Notes: generated by a model from the sequence alone, not told the origin. Shown: positions 1-4,663, numbered from the stretch's first letter. The stretch: 5,296 nucleotides of DNA from Lamprocystis purpurea (GCA_020718945.1 DYRB01000247.1:1-5296); one strand, 5' to 3'. Program-made: numbers and translations.

Positions 1-3
1 CAC

Positions 4-522
4 ATGATGGTGTTCGAGGGCACCGACGGCGACGAGACCTGGGACACCTTCCTGACCCTGGAGCAGAAGGAGTGCGTGGCCCTGGCCCTGGCCCAGTATT
101 ACCAGTGCGAGCACTGCGTCGGTCACCACACCAAGGCCCTGGGTCGCATCGGGGAGGTGACGGAGGAGGAGATGACCAAGAACATGAGCTCCATGGTCCT
201 GTTCCTGCGCACCGAGGTCGCCCGCATCAGCGACGCAGAGAAGCAGCGGTGGATGCAGGCCTGGCAGGAGTACGCCCTCAAGATCGCCCTCAAGCGCGGG
301 GACCGCATTACCCCCTACCTCATCGGCCTGGCCATCGGCATGGCCCGGGACGACGCCTTCCTGATTGACTTCTGCGGCCGCGAGGTCCGTGCCTTCTACG
401 AGCCCCAGGGCATAGACCCACGCTCCGCCGTGGGCGACCTGGAGGCCGTGGTCATATTCATGAAGGCCGCCGCCTCCAAGAACCGCATCGTCTCCAAGGT
501 CGAGGCCATCTTCGCCTCCTGA
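4..522 (+). CDS. Carboxymuconolactone decarboxylase / AhpD-like protein
   Basis: Small, probably cytosolic, all-helical protein of the CMD/AhpD superfamily (172 aa from the first ATG). The AhpD active-site signature E-x11-C-x2-C-x3-H is present as Glu23, Cys35, Cys38 and His42, in the stretch QCEHCVGHHTKAL. In this family the CxxC pair with the Glu/His relay supports peroxidase or disulfide-reductase activity, so a redox role is more likely than true carboxymuconolactone decarboxylation. The motif is N-terminal, followed by about 120 residues of mainly helical sequence; in AhpD itself it sits in the C-terminal half. The reading frame is open to the window edge, so the true start may lie upstream; ATG at 4 and ATG at 7 are both possible. 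It lies 20 bases before hisC on the same strand, probably in one transcript. The substrate is unknown. Confidence 0.85.
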   Translation: MMVFEGTDGDETWDTFLTLEQKECVALALAQYYQCEHCVGHHTKALGRIGEVTEEEMTKNMSSMVLFLRTEVARISDAEKQRWMQAWQEYALKIALKRGDRITPYLIGLAIGMARDDAFLIDFCGREVRAFYEPQGIDPRSAVGDLEAVVIFMKAAASKNRIVSKVEAIFAS

Positions 523-542
523 CCGCCGCCGCCCGAGCCAAC

Positions 543-1655
543 ATGACAGCCGCACCCAATCCCTTCCTCGCCATCGCCGCCCCCGGCATCGCCGGGCTGC
601 AACCCTATCTCCCCGGCAAACCGATCTCCGAACTGGAACGGGAACTGGGCATCACCGGCTCCATCAAGCTCGCCTCCAACGAGAACCCATTGGGTCCGGG
701 TCGGCTGGCGCGGGCCGCGGTCGAGGCGGCCCTGGGGGAACTGGGGCGCTACCCGGACGGGGGCGGTTTCGAGCTGCGCGCCGCCCTGGCCCGCAAGCAT
801 GGGGTCGGGCCCGAGGCCATAACCCTGGGCAACGGTTCCAACGATGTCTTGGACCTGATCGCCCGGACCTTCCTCCAGCCCGGGATCGAGTCGGTCTTCT
901 CCGAACATGCCTTCGCCGTCTACCCCATCGCCACCCAGGCGGTGGGGGCGACGGCCCGAGTCGCCCCGGCCCTGGACTACGGCCACGACCTGGACGCCCT
1001 GGCGGACCTGGTCAATTCCCAGACCCGGGTGCTGTGGGTCGCCAATCCCAACAACCCCACCGGGACCTGGCTGCCGGCGGACCGGCTCTACGCCTTCCTG
1101 GCCGACCTGCCGCTTACCTGCGTGGCGGTGGTGGACGAGGCCTACACGGACTATGTGGAGGAGCCGGACTTCCCCGACGCCAGCCGCTGGGTCGGCGAGT
1201 TCCCCAACCTGATCGTCACCCGCACCTTCGCCAAGGTCCATGGCCTGGCCGCCCTGAGGGTGGGCTATGGCATCAGCGACCCCAGGGTCGCGGACCTGCT
1301 CAACCGGGTCCGCCAGCCCTTCAACGTCAATAGCCTGGCCCAGGCCGCGGCCCTGGCCGCCCTGGACGACGCCGAGCACGTCGCTGCCTCCGTGGCCCTG
1401 AACCGTTCCGGCATGGCCCAGTTGCGGGCCGGGTGCGAGGCCCTGGGGCTGGGATTCATCCCCTCGGTGGGCAACTTCCTGACCATAGACCTGGGCCGGC
1501 CCGCGGCGGCCATCTACCAGGGCCTGCTGCGGGAGGGGTGCATCACCCGCCCGGTGGCCAACTATGGCCTGCCCAATCACCTGCGGGTGACCATCGGGCT
1601 GGCGGAGGAGAACGCGCGCTTCCTCGGGGCCCTGGGGCGGGTGCTGGCAGCATGA
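543..1655 (+). CDS. hisC: Histidinol-phosphate / aromatic aminotransferase HisC
   Basis: PLP-dependent class I/II aminotransferase (370 aa, usual HisC length). It converts imidazole-acetol phosphate plus glutamate to histidinol phosphate in histidine synthesis. HisC homologues next to tyrA often also transaminate phenylpyruvate, hydroxyphenylpyruvate or prephenate. Visible family motifs, in order: LASNENPLGP (43-52), RYPDGG (69-74), NPNNPTGT (168-175), VVDEAYTDY (196-204, Asp198 to the PLP pyridine nitrogen), TRTFAKVHGLAALRVGYG (226-243, Lys231 the Schiff-base lysine, Arg239 binding phosphate), and LRVTIG near the end with the substrate-carboxylate Arg. All key residues are intact. The start at 543 gives the normal N-terminus; the upstream SD is weak (CGAG at 534-537). 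The stop overlaps the tyrA start. Because of its neighbour, this copy may serve mainly phenylalanine/tyrosine synthesis (hisC2/hisHb type); that is inference. Confidence 0.96.
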   Translation: MTAAPNPFLAIAAPGIAGLQPYLPGKPISELERELGITGSIKLASNENPLGPGRLARAAVEAALGELGRYPDGGGFELRAALARKHGVGPEAITLGNGSNDVLDLIARTFLQPGIESVFSEHAFAVYPIATQAVGATARVAPALDYGHDLDALADLVNSQTRVLWVANPNNPTGTWLPADRLYAFLADLPLTCVAVVDEAYTDYVEEPDFPDASRWVGEFPNLIVTRTFAKVHGLAALRVGYGISDPRVADLLNRVRQPFNVNSLAQAAALAALDDAEHVAASVALNRSGMAQLRAGCEALGLGFIPSVGNFLTIDLGRPAAAIYQGLLREGCITRPVANYGLPNHLRVTIGLAEENARFLGALGRVLAA

Positions 1656-2542
1656 TCCGACGCCTGGCGGTCATTGGTGTGGGGCTCATTGGCGGTTCCC
1701 TGGCCCGGGCCCTGCGGGTAGCCGGGGCCGTGGACGAGGTGGTCGGCTGCGGTCGTTCAGTGGCCAACCTGGAGCGGGCGGTGGAACTGGGGGTCATAGA
1801 CCGCTGGGACCAGGACCCGGCCCAGGCGGTGGTCGGGGCGGACCTGGTATTCGTCGCCGTGCCCCTGGGGACCATGGGCCAGGTCTTTTCGGCCATCCGC
1901 GAGGCCCTGGACCCGGACGCGGTGGTCACCGATGGGGGCAGCGTCAAAGGCAGCGTGGTGGCGGATGCGCGGGCCGCCTTCGGGTGCATACCGCCGGGGC
2001 TGGTCCCTGGTCACCCCATAGCCGGTACCGAGCGCAGCGGGGTGGACGCCTCCTTTGCCGAGTTGTACCAGGGCCGGCGGGTCATCCTGACCCCCTTGCC
2101 GGAGACGGCACCGGGGGCCCTGGAGCGGGTGTCGGCCATGTGGCAGGCCTGCGGGGCCCAGGTCACCCTGATGGAGGTGGCCCACCACGACGAGGTCCTG
2201 GCCGCCACCAGCCATTTGCCCCACATGCTCGCCTTCGGCCTGGTGGACGCCCTGGCGCGGATGCGCGAGAACGACGAGATCTTCCGCTACGCCGCCGGCG
2301 GCTTCCGCGACTTCACCCGCATCGCCTCCAGCGACCCGGTGATGTGGCGGGACATCTGCATCGCCAACCGCGAGCCCCTGGGGGCCATGTTGGAGCGCTT
2401 CGGCGACGAGATGAAGGACCTGGCCGAGACCATCCGTAGCGGCGACGCCGCACATTTGCTGGAGATCTTCGCCCGCGCCAAGGCGGCACGGGACCGCTAC
2501 GTGGACGGCATGGCCAAGGGGCGCGAAGAGGCGCCTATCTGA
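1652..2542 (+). CDS. tyrA: Prephenate/arogenate dehydrogenase TyrA
   Basis: NAD(P)-dependent oxidative decarboxylation of prephenate (or arogenate) to 4-hydroxyphenylpyruvate (or tyrosine), in tyrosine synthesis. The protein is 296 aa, a monofunctional TyrA length with no chorismate mutase and no fused EPSP synthase. Order: Rossmann motif VIGVGLIGGS (7-16), TDGGSVKG (93-100, catalytic-region Ser97), GHPIAGTERSG (120-130, His121, the hydride-transfer histidine by family), SHLPH (187-191), GFRDFTRIASSDP (217-229, Arg223 as likely substrate binder) and MWRDI (231-235). The second beta strand ends VVGCGRS, without the acidic residue typical of NAD-specific enzymes, so NADP or mixed use is possible. 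ATG at 1652 overlaps the hisC stop as ATGA; no good independent SD is seen, which fits translational coupling. The same frame is open far upstream inside hisC, but family alignment starts at this Met. Confidence 0.96.
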   Translation: MIRRLAVIGVGLIGGSLARALRVAGAVDEVVGCGRSVANLERAVELGVIDRWDQDPAQAVVGADLVFVAVPLGTMGQVFSAIREALDPDAVVTDGGSVKGSVVADARAAFGCIPPGLVPGHPIAGTERSGVDASFAELYQGRRVILTPLPETAPGALERVSAMWQACGAQVTLMEVAHHDEVLAATSHLPHMLAFGLVDALARMRENDEIFRYAAGGFRDFTRIASSDPVMWRDICIANREPLGAMLERFGDEMKDLAETIRSGDAAHLLEIFARAKAARDRYVDGMAKGREEAPI

Positions 2543-2595
2543 GCCGTCCCCTGTGCCCCCGGGGCGCCCAGGGCCTCTAGGCGGCGCGCCTCTTC
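2525..2595. repeat. Nested inverted repeat across the convergent tyrA/iscR ends
   Basis: A perfect 10-bp inverted repeat, GAAGAGGCGC (2525-2534) and GCGCCTCTTC (2586-2595), has one arm in the last codons of tyrA and the other in the last codons of iscR. Between the arms lie CCCTG/CAGGG (2549-2553/2569-2573) and GCCC/GGGC (2555-2558/2562-2565). RNA from either strand could fold into the same stem. There is no T-run on either side, so this is not a canonical intrinsic terminator. It may help end or stabilise both convergent transcripts. Confidence 0.45.
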
Positions 2596-3035
2596 TGGAC
2601 GACGTCCAGGTTGACGTCCAGGTCGCGGGCCTGGGTGCCGCGCTCCACCAGATCGGCCAGCGAGATGTCGCTCAGGAAGCGGAATATCTCGTCGCTCAAC
2701 TGATCCCACAGGTTGTGGGTCAGGCAGCGCTTGCCGTCCCGGCAGTTCTCGCGCCCCCCACAGCGGGTGAATTCCACCCACTCGTCCACGGCGCAGATGA
2801 TGTCGGCGATGGATATCTCCGAGGTCTCCTTGCCCAGGTAGTAACCGCCGCCAGGGCCCCGCACGCCGCGGACCAACTGCTTGGCGCGCAGAGCGGCGAA
2901 GAGCTGTTCCAGGTAGGACAGGGAGATGCCTTGGTTGACCGAGATGTCCGCCAGGGTCACGGGACCCTTGCCGGTGTTCAGCGCCAGGTCCAGCATGGCT
3001 GTGACCGCGTACCTGCCTTTCGTAGAGAGTCTCAT
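2577..3035 (-). CDS. iscR: Fe-S cluster-sensing Rrf2-family regulator IscR
   Basis: Cytosolic Rrf2-family winged-helix transcription factor (152 aa; E. coli IscR is 162) that binds a [2Fe-2S] cluster and represses or activates Fe-S biogenesis and stress genes. The N-terminus [20 protein letters not shown] and the wing [14 protein letters not shown] (56-69) are diagnostic. Recognition-helix Glu43 (SLSYLEQLF) is kept, the residue that in E. coli separates type 1 from type 2 sites. Cluster ligands Cys92, Cys98, Cys104 and His107 fall at exactly the E. coli numbering. The C-terminal tail is shorter and different. The start is fixed by the family N-terminus, with GAAGG 10 bases upstream. No iscS/U/A follows: the next gene downstream is tyrA on the opposite strand, so this is a solitary iscR with its own promoter. 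A general Rrf2 paralogue is less likely given the ligand set. Confidence 0.95.
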   Translation of the reverse strand: MRLSTKGRYAVTAMLDLALNTGKGPVTLADISVNQGISLSYLEQLFAALRAKQLVRGVRGPGGGYYLGKETSEISIADIICAVDEWVEFTRCGGRENCRDGKRCLTHNLWDQLSDEIFRFLSDISLADLVERGTQARDLDVNLDVVQKRRAA

Positions 3036-3045
3036 GGTGTCTTGA

Positions 3046-3050
3046 CCTTC
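3046..3050 (-). promoter_or_regulatory. Ribosome binding site of iscR
   Basis: GAAGG on the minus strand ends 10 bases before the iscR ATG. It is the only purine-rich SD-like run near that start and supports the start chosen at 3035. Confidence 0.45.
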
Positions 3051-3089
3051 GCCTGTGGGCCGTAATTACCAACGCTTGTGCTGGGAAAT

Positions 3090-3119
3090 AGAGTAGTCAT
3101 GACGGAGCCTAGTAGTCAA
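3090..3119 (-). promoter_or_regulatory. Candidate sigma70 promoter of iscR
   Basis: On the minus strand, a -35 box TTGACT (3114-3119) and a -10-like TACTCT (3090-3095) are separated by 18 bases. The -35 matches the consensus at five of six positions, the -10 at about half. Transcription would begin near 3083, giving a leader of roughly 48 bases. The promoter starts immediately after the T-rich tail of the hairpin at 3124-3144, consistent with a transcription-unit boundary there. Confidence 0.45.
3092..3118. promoter_or_regulatory. Direct repeat TGACTACT, candidate operator of iscR
   Basis: Two identical 8-mers (AGTAGTCA on plus, TGACTACT on minus) lie at 3092-3099 and 3111-3118, 19 bases apart start to start. 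One overlaps the -35 box and the other the -10 box. The distal copy, in the context CTTGACTA, matches the left half of the E. coli type 1 IscR site (YYGACTR); the right half is poorly matched. The palindrome GTCATGAC (3096-3103) overlaps the proximal copy. Position and half-site match suggest autoregulation, but this is inference. Confidence 0.35.
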
Positions 3120-3144
3120 GAAAGACCGGAAACTTTTTCCGGTC
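3118..3144 (-). terminator. Likely intrinsic terminator after yqiB
   Basis: A perfect 9-bp stem GACCGGAAA / TTTCCGGTC (3124-3132 / 3136-3144) with a 3-base loop. Read on the minus strand it is followed by TTTCTT. On the plus strand no T-run follows, so the direction is minus. It would end the trxA-yqiB transcript just before the iscR promoter. The T-tract is short and interrupted, so readthrough is possible. Confidence 0.55.
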
Positions 3145-3198
3145 AACCAGCACGCCCCGCGTCGGGCGGTTAGTCCCTGCCCGAGTTTGCGGAGTTCC

Positions 3199-3246
3199 GA
3201 CCATGGGTCCGTTCCCTTGGGTATCCCCTCCCAAGTACCCGAACGG
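3199..3246. repeat. Inverted repeats in the yqiB 3' flank with two alternative pairings
   Basis: Starting about ten bases after the yqiB stop on the minus strand, CCGTTC (3209-3214) pairs with GAACGG (3241-3246). Inside, CTTGGG (3216-3221) can pair with CCCAAG (3230-3235), or alternatively GGGTA (3219-3223) with TACCC (3236-3240); the two inner pairings exclude each other. A small GACC/GGTC stem (3199-3202/3206-3209) adjoins. No T-run follows. It could be a 3' stabilising structure. Confidence 0.4.
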
Positions 3247-3255
3247 CCGAATTTC

Positions 3256-3771
3256 TCAGACGGACTGACACTCGCCGTGGGAGAGCAGGTCGGTGATGGG
3301 AGCGCCGGTGTCGCTGACGGGGCCGAAGCGGTACCCCTGGTGGACGCAGAACGCCAGCCAGCGGGCAAGGAACCGGTTGGCCTTCCACTTGGCGTCCAGG
3401 GCCGGGTGGGCATAGTGCCGGTAGAGGGGGAGGGCGGTCTGGTGCAGGTCCATGACCTCCACCTGGTGGGCGTCGTGGTAGGCGCAGAGGCGGGCGTTGG
3501 GGTCGAGGCAGGGCAGGCCCTCCCCGGGGTTGCGGGGAAAGGCGTAGGTCAGGCGGATCAGGGTGGTGTAGCGGGACTGCTCCAAGACCTGGAGGTGCAG
3601 TTCGAGCCCGGTGGCGGCCCGGGCGCGCAAGTGCCCCTGGGCGCGGGCCAGGTCCGGGGCGAGCCGCATCAGGGATGCGTAGCTCTCCTCACAGACATCC
3701 ATGAGCCCCCCTACCGTCGCCCGGGTCTCCAGGGACCAGGGCGGCGGCCAGAGGTCGAGCGGGGCTTGCAT
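3256..3771 (-). CDS. yqiB: YqiB-family (DUF1249) protein of unknown function
   Basis: A 171-aa protein matching the E. coli YqiB / DUF1249 family. Recognisable blocks are MDVCEESYASLMRLAPD (24-40), LEQSRYTTLIRLTYAFP (63-79), ARLCAYHDAHQVEVMDL (93-109) and KANRFLARWLAFCVHQGY (130-147), each with a counterpart in order in YqiB. No biochemical function is established for the family. No signal peptide or membrane segment is visible, so it is probably cytosolic. It is longer than YqiB by an N-terminal stretch and a C-terminal tail of about 20 residues after GPV. ATG at 3771 is preferred because about 20 residues precede the first conserved block, as in YqiB, although its SD is poor; Met24 (3702) is the alternative. 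It lies 56 bases after trxA on the same strand and probably shares its transcript. The symbol is by family resemblance only. Confidence 0.85.
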   Translation of the reverse strand: MQAPLDLWPPPWSLETRATVGGLMDVCEESYASLMRLAPDLARAQGHLRARAATGLELHLQVLEQSRYTTLIRLTYAFPRNPGEGLPCLDPNARLCAYHDAHQVEVMDLHQTALPLYRHYAHPALDAKWKANRFLARWLAFCVHQGYRFGPVSDTGAPITDLLSHGECQSV

Positions 3772-3795
3772 GGGGTCTGAGCGATCCGTGCGGCC

Positions 3796-3813
3796 TTGCC
3801 CGGGGCGGGGCAA
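3796..3813. repeat. Small hairpin in the trxA-yqiB gap
   Basis: TTGCCC (3796-3801) and GGGCAA (3808-3813) form a 6-bp stem with a 6-base loop, GGGGCG on the plus strand. It sits between the trxA stop and the yqiB start. No T-tract follows on the minus strand, so it is not a clear terminator. It may only tune the relative expression of the two genes. Confidence 0.3.
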
Positions 3814-3827
3814 CCGCACGCCAGGGG

Positions 3828-4211
3828 TCAGGCGGTGCCGGTGGTCGTGCCGGCCTGTTGCTCGGCGATCTGGCTGCGCACCTCGTCCATGTTCAGGTCC
3901 TGGGCCTTGGCCAGCAACTGGCGGAAGGACTGCTCGGGCAGGGCCCCGGGCTGGGCGAAGATGATCACCTGGTCGCGGAATATCATCAGGGTGGGGATGG
4001 AACGGATCTGGAAGTGGGCGGCCAGGTCCTGTTCTTCCTCGGTATTGACCTTGCCGAAGACGATGTCCGCGTGGTCGGCGGAGACCTTGTCGTACACCGG
4101 GGCGAAGTTGCGACAGGGGCCGCACCAGGGGGCCCAGAAGTCGACGATCACGAAGGTATTGTCCTTGATCGTCTGTTCGAAGTTGTCCTTGGTCAGTGCT
4201 ACAGCGGCCAT
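3828..4211 (-). CDS. trxA: Thioredoxin with C-terminal extension
   Basis: Thioredoxin-fold dithiol-disulfide oxidoreductase (127 aa), a cytosolic electron donor to reductases and general protein disulfide reductant. The active site WCGPC lies at 29-33 (Cys30, Cys33) after the strand VIVDFWAPW, with the buried Asp24. KVNTEE (54-59) corresponds to the conserved Lys57 region of E. coli Trx, and RSIPTLMIF (70-78) contains the cis-proline Pro73; a PGA loop follows at 88-90. The family core ends near residue 105. About 20 more residues (LNMDEVRSQIAEQQAG and a Thr/Gly-rich end) make it longer than E. coli Trx1 (about 108 aa). This extension is too short for the TPR region of YbbN/CnoX. The start at 4211 gives the standard thioredoxin N-terminus; the frame is open further upstream but that part is repeat-derived and not thioredoxin-like. 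The SD is weak (GGAAA). yqiB follows. Confidence 0.95.
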   Translation of the reverse strand: MAAVALTKDNFEQTIKDNTFVIVDFWAPWCGPCRNFAPVYDKVSADHADIVFGKVNTEEEQDLAAHFQIRSIPTLMIFRDQVIIFAQPGALPEQSFRQLLAKAQDLNMDEVRSQIAEQQAGTTTGTA

Positions 4212-4243
4212 TGGCGATTTCCGAGGGTTTAAGATGGCTCGCG

Positions 4244-4249
4244 ATACTA
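4244..4249 (-). promoter_or_regulatory. Possible -10 box upstream of trxA
   Basis: TAGTAT on the minus strand matches TATAAT at four of six positions and lies about 32 bases before the trxA ATG. It is at the edge of the palindrome at 4246-4292. No good -35 box is found at normal spacing, so this is a weak call. Confidence 0.22.
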
Positions 4250-4292
4250 CCAAAATCGGGACCCGACCGCAGGCCCGCGTCGGTTTTGTAGT
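4246..4292. repeat. Bulged palindrome upstream of trxA
   Basis: ACTAC-C-AAAA (4246-4255) pairs with TTTT-GTAGT (4284-4292) with a one-base bulge, and CCGAC (4263-4267) pairs with GTCGG (4279-4283) further in. The left side also contains the 11-base palindrome TCGGGACCCGA (4256-4266). It ends 34 bases before the trxA start codon, so it would lie in the leader or promoter of trxA. Confidence 0.5.
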
Positions 4293-4321
4293 GGTCCCAA
4301 GTTTGGATGCCAGGTCGGTGC

Positions 4322-4347
4322 CCGTGGGAGCGGCGCCTCGCCGCGAC
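4322..4347 (+). repeat. REP-like element, copy 1
   Basis: The head GTGGGAGCGG is followed by a perfect 6-bp stem GCGGCG / CGCCGC (4330-4335 / 4339-4344) with a CCT loop and then GAC. The layout and the words GTGGGAGCGG...CCGCGA closely resemble REP elements of pseudomonads (GTGGGAGCGG, short palindrome, CCGCGA), which are non-autonomous repeats mobilised by RAYT transposases. A diverged copy lies in reverse orientation at 4490-4513. Copy number in the genome cannot be judged from one window. Confidence 0.55.
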
Positions 4348-4364
4348 TGGCTAGTGTGGTGCCC

Positions 4365-4390
4365 ACCGGGCTCGCTGCGCTTCGCCCGGT
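4365..4390. repeat. 7-bp hairpin between the REP-like copies
   Basis: ACCGGGC (4365-4371) and GCCCGGT (4384-4390) are perfect inverted repeats with the 12-base loop TCGCTGCGCTTC. It lies between the two REP-like copies, as the second palindromes of BIME-type repeat clusters do. No T-run follows in either direction. Confidence 0.45.
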
Positions 4391-4422
4391 CGCGCCGACG
4401 ACTCCAGGGACGGAGGAGGTAG

Positions 4423-4452
4423 TCCCAGGGGCTGCTCCCTGCTCCCCTGGGA
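4423..4452. repeat. 9-bp hairpin with an internal tandem repeat
   Basis: TCCCAGGGG (4423-4431) pairs perfectly with CCCCTGGGA (4444-4452). The loop and start of the right arm contain a tandem duplication, TGCTCCC TGCTCCC (4433-4439, 4440-4446). Between the REP-like copies. Confidence 0.5.
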
Positions 4453-4455
4453 TAC

Positions 4456-4471
4456 TGGCCATCCCTGGCCA
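4456..4471. repeat. TGGCCA-TCCC-TGGCCA hairpin
   Basis: Two copies of the self-complementary hexamer TGGCCA flank TCCC, so they read both as a direct repeat and as a 6-bp stem with a 4-base loop. The element directly follows the 4423-4452 hairpin. Confidence 0.4.
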
Positions 4472-4489
4472 AAAGCTGCGTCGGGAACA

Positions 4490-4526
4490 GCGGCCGAGGC
4501 GGCGCACCCACGGTGCTTCCGGCCGC
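4490..4526 (-). repeat. REP-like element, inverted copy 2, within a larger stem
   Basis: Read on the minus strand, 4513 to 4490 agrees with copy 1 at 17 of the first 19 positions (CCGTGGG, GCG, CGCCTCG blocks). One difference (copy 1 G4333-C4341, copy 2 C-G at 4502/4494) swaps a G-C pair for C-G at paired stem positions. The segment also lies in a second fold: GCGGCCG (4490-4496) with CGGCCGC (4520-4526), and GCACC/GGTGC (4504-4508/4512-4516) inside. Two competing folds are therefore possible. Confidence 0.5.
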
Positions 4527-4597
4527 GGTGTTGGGCGATAGTCTCGAACTTGGAATTGCTGTCCGTTCTGGGTCGCCATCCCACCCAGCTTCCATGC

Positions 4598-4625
4598 AAA
4601 AAAAGGCCGGGCTGGGCCCGGCCTT
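4598..4625 (-). terminator. Intrinsic terminator of adk
   Basis: A perfect 10-bp GC-rich stem AAGGCCGGGC / GCCCGGCCTT (4603-4612 / 4616-4625) with a 3-base loop. On the minus strand it runs into seven consecutive T (the A-run 4598-4604 on plus). It lies about 40 bases after the adk stop. It is the strongest terminator in the window and makes adk a separate transcription unit from trxA. Confidence 0.88.
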
Positions 4626-4663
4626 CGCGTCTGCGGCGGTCCGTCAGCAGATCAGCCGGTCAG

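Larger units (their letters stand above)
4212..4663. other. Non-coding, hairpin-rich intergenic stretch between adk and trxA
   Basis: About 450 bases without a supportable gene. Several frames stay open here, but their translations are Arg/Gly/Pro-rich and match no family, as expected of GC-rich non-coding DNA. From trxA toward adk the stretch holds the trxA leader, a bulged palindrome (4246-4292), a REP-like element (4322-4347), hairpins at 4365-4390, 4423-4452 and 4456-4471, an inverted REP-like copy (4490-4513) inside a larger stem, and the adk terminator (4598-4625). CCAAGTT (4297-4303) and AACTTGG (4547-4553) bracket the repeat cluster. Confidence 0.7.

Noticed and set aside
396..1580. 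394-codon open frame on the minus strand opposite hisC
   Set aside because: It is antisense to a clear hisC with all motifs; its translation is Gly/Gln/Val-rich without family features, as expected for the reverse frame of GC-rich coding DNA.
1433..1651. Upstream extension of the tyrA frame inside hisC
   Set aside because: The extra residues are Gly/Pro/Ala-rich shadow translation of hisC; the TyrA family N-terminus begins at the ATG at 1652.
2553..3065. 170-codon plus-strand frame opposite iscR
   Set aside because: It is the complement of iscR, whose ligands and helix-turn-helix are fully recognisable; nothing in the plus frame resembles a protein family.
3187..3780. 197-codon plus-strand frame opposite yqiB
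   Set aside because: Gly/Val/Gln-rich antisense shadow; the minus-strand frame matches DUF1249 along most of its length.
3772..4125. N-terminal extension of the yqiB frame into trxA
   Set aside because: It runs antiframe through trxA and gives a Pro/Arg-rich sequence; the DUF1249 similarity begins after the Met at 3771.
4212..4595. N-terminal extension of the trxA frame, and other open frames, across the adk-trxA gap
   Set aside because: Translations are Arg/Gly/Pro-rich, overlap hairpin repeats and show no domain; thioredoxin homology starts at the Met encoded at 4211.
4598..4625. The adk terminator hairpin as part of the REP cluster
   Set aside because: Its stem sequence does not match either REP-like copy, and the seven-T tail in the adk direction fits an ordinary intrinsic terminator.
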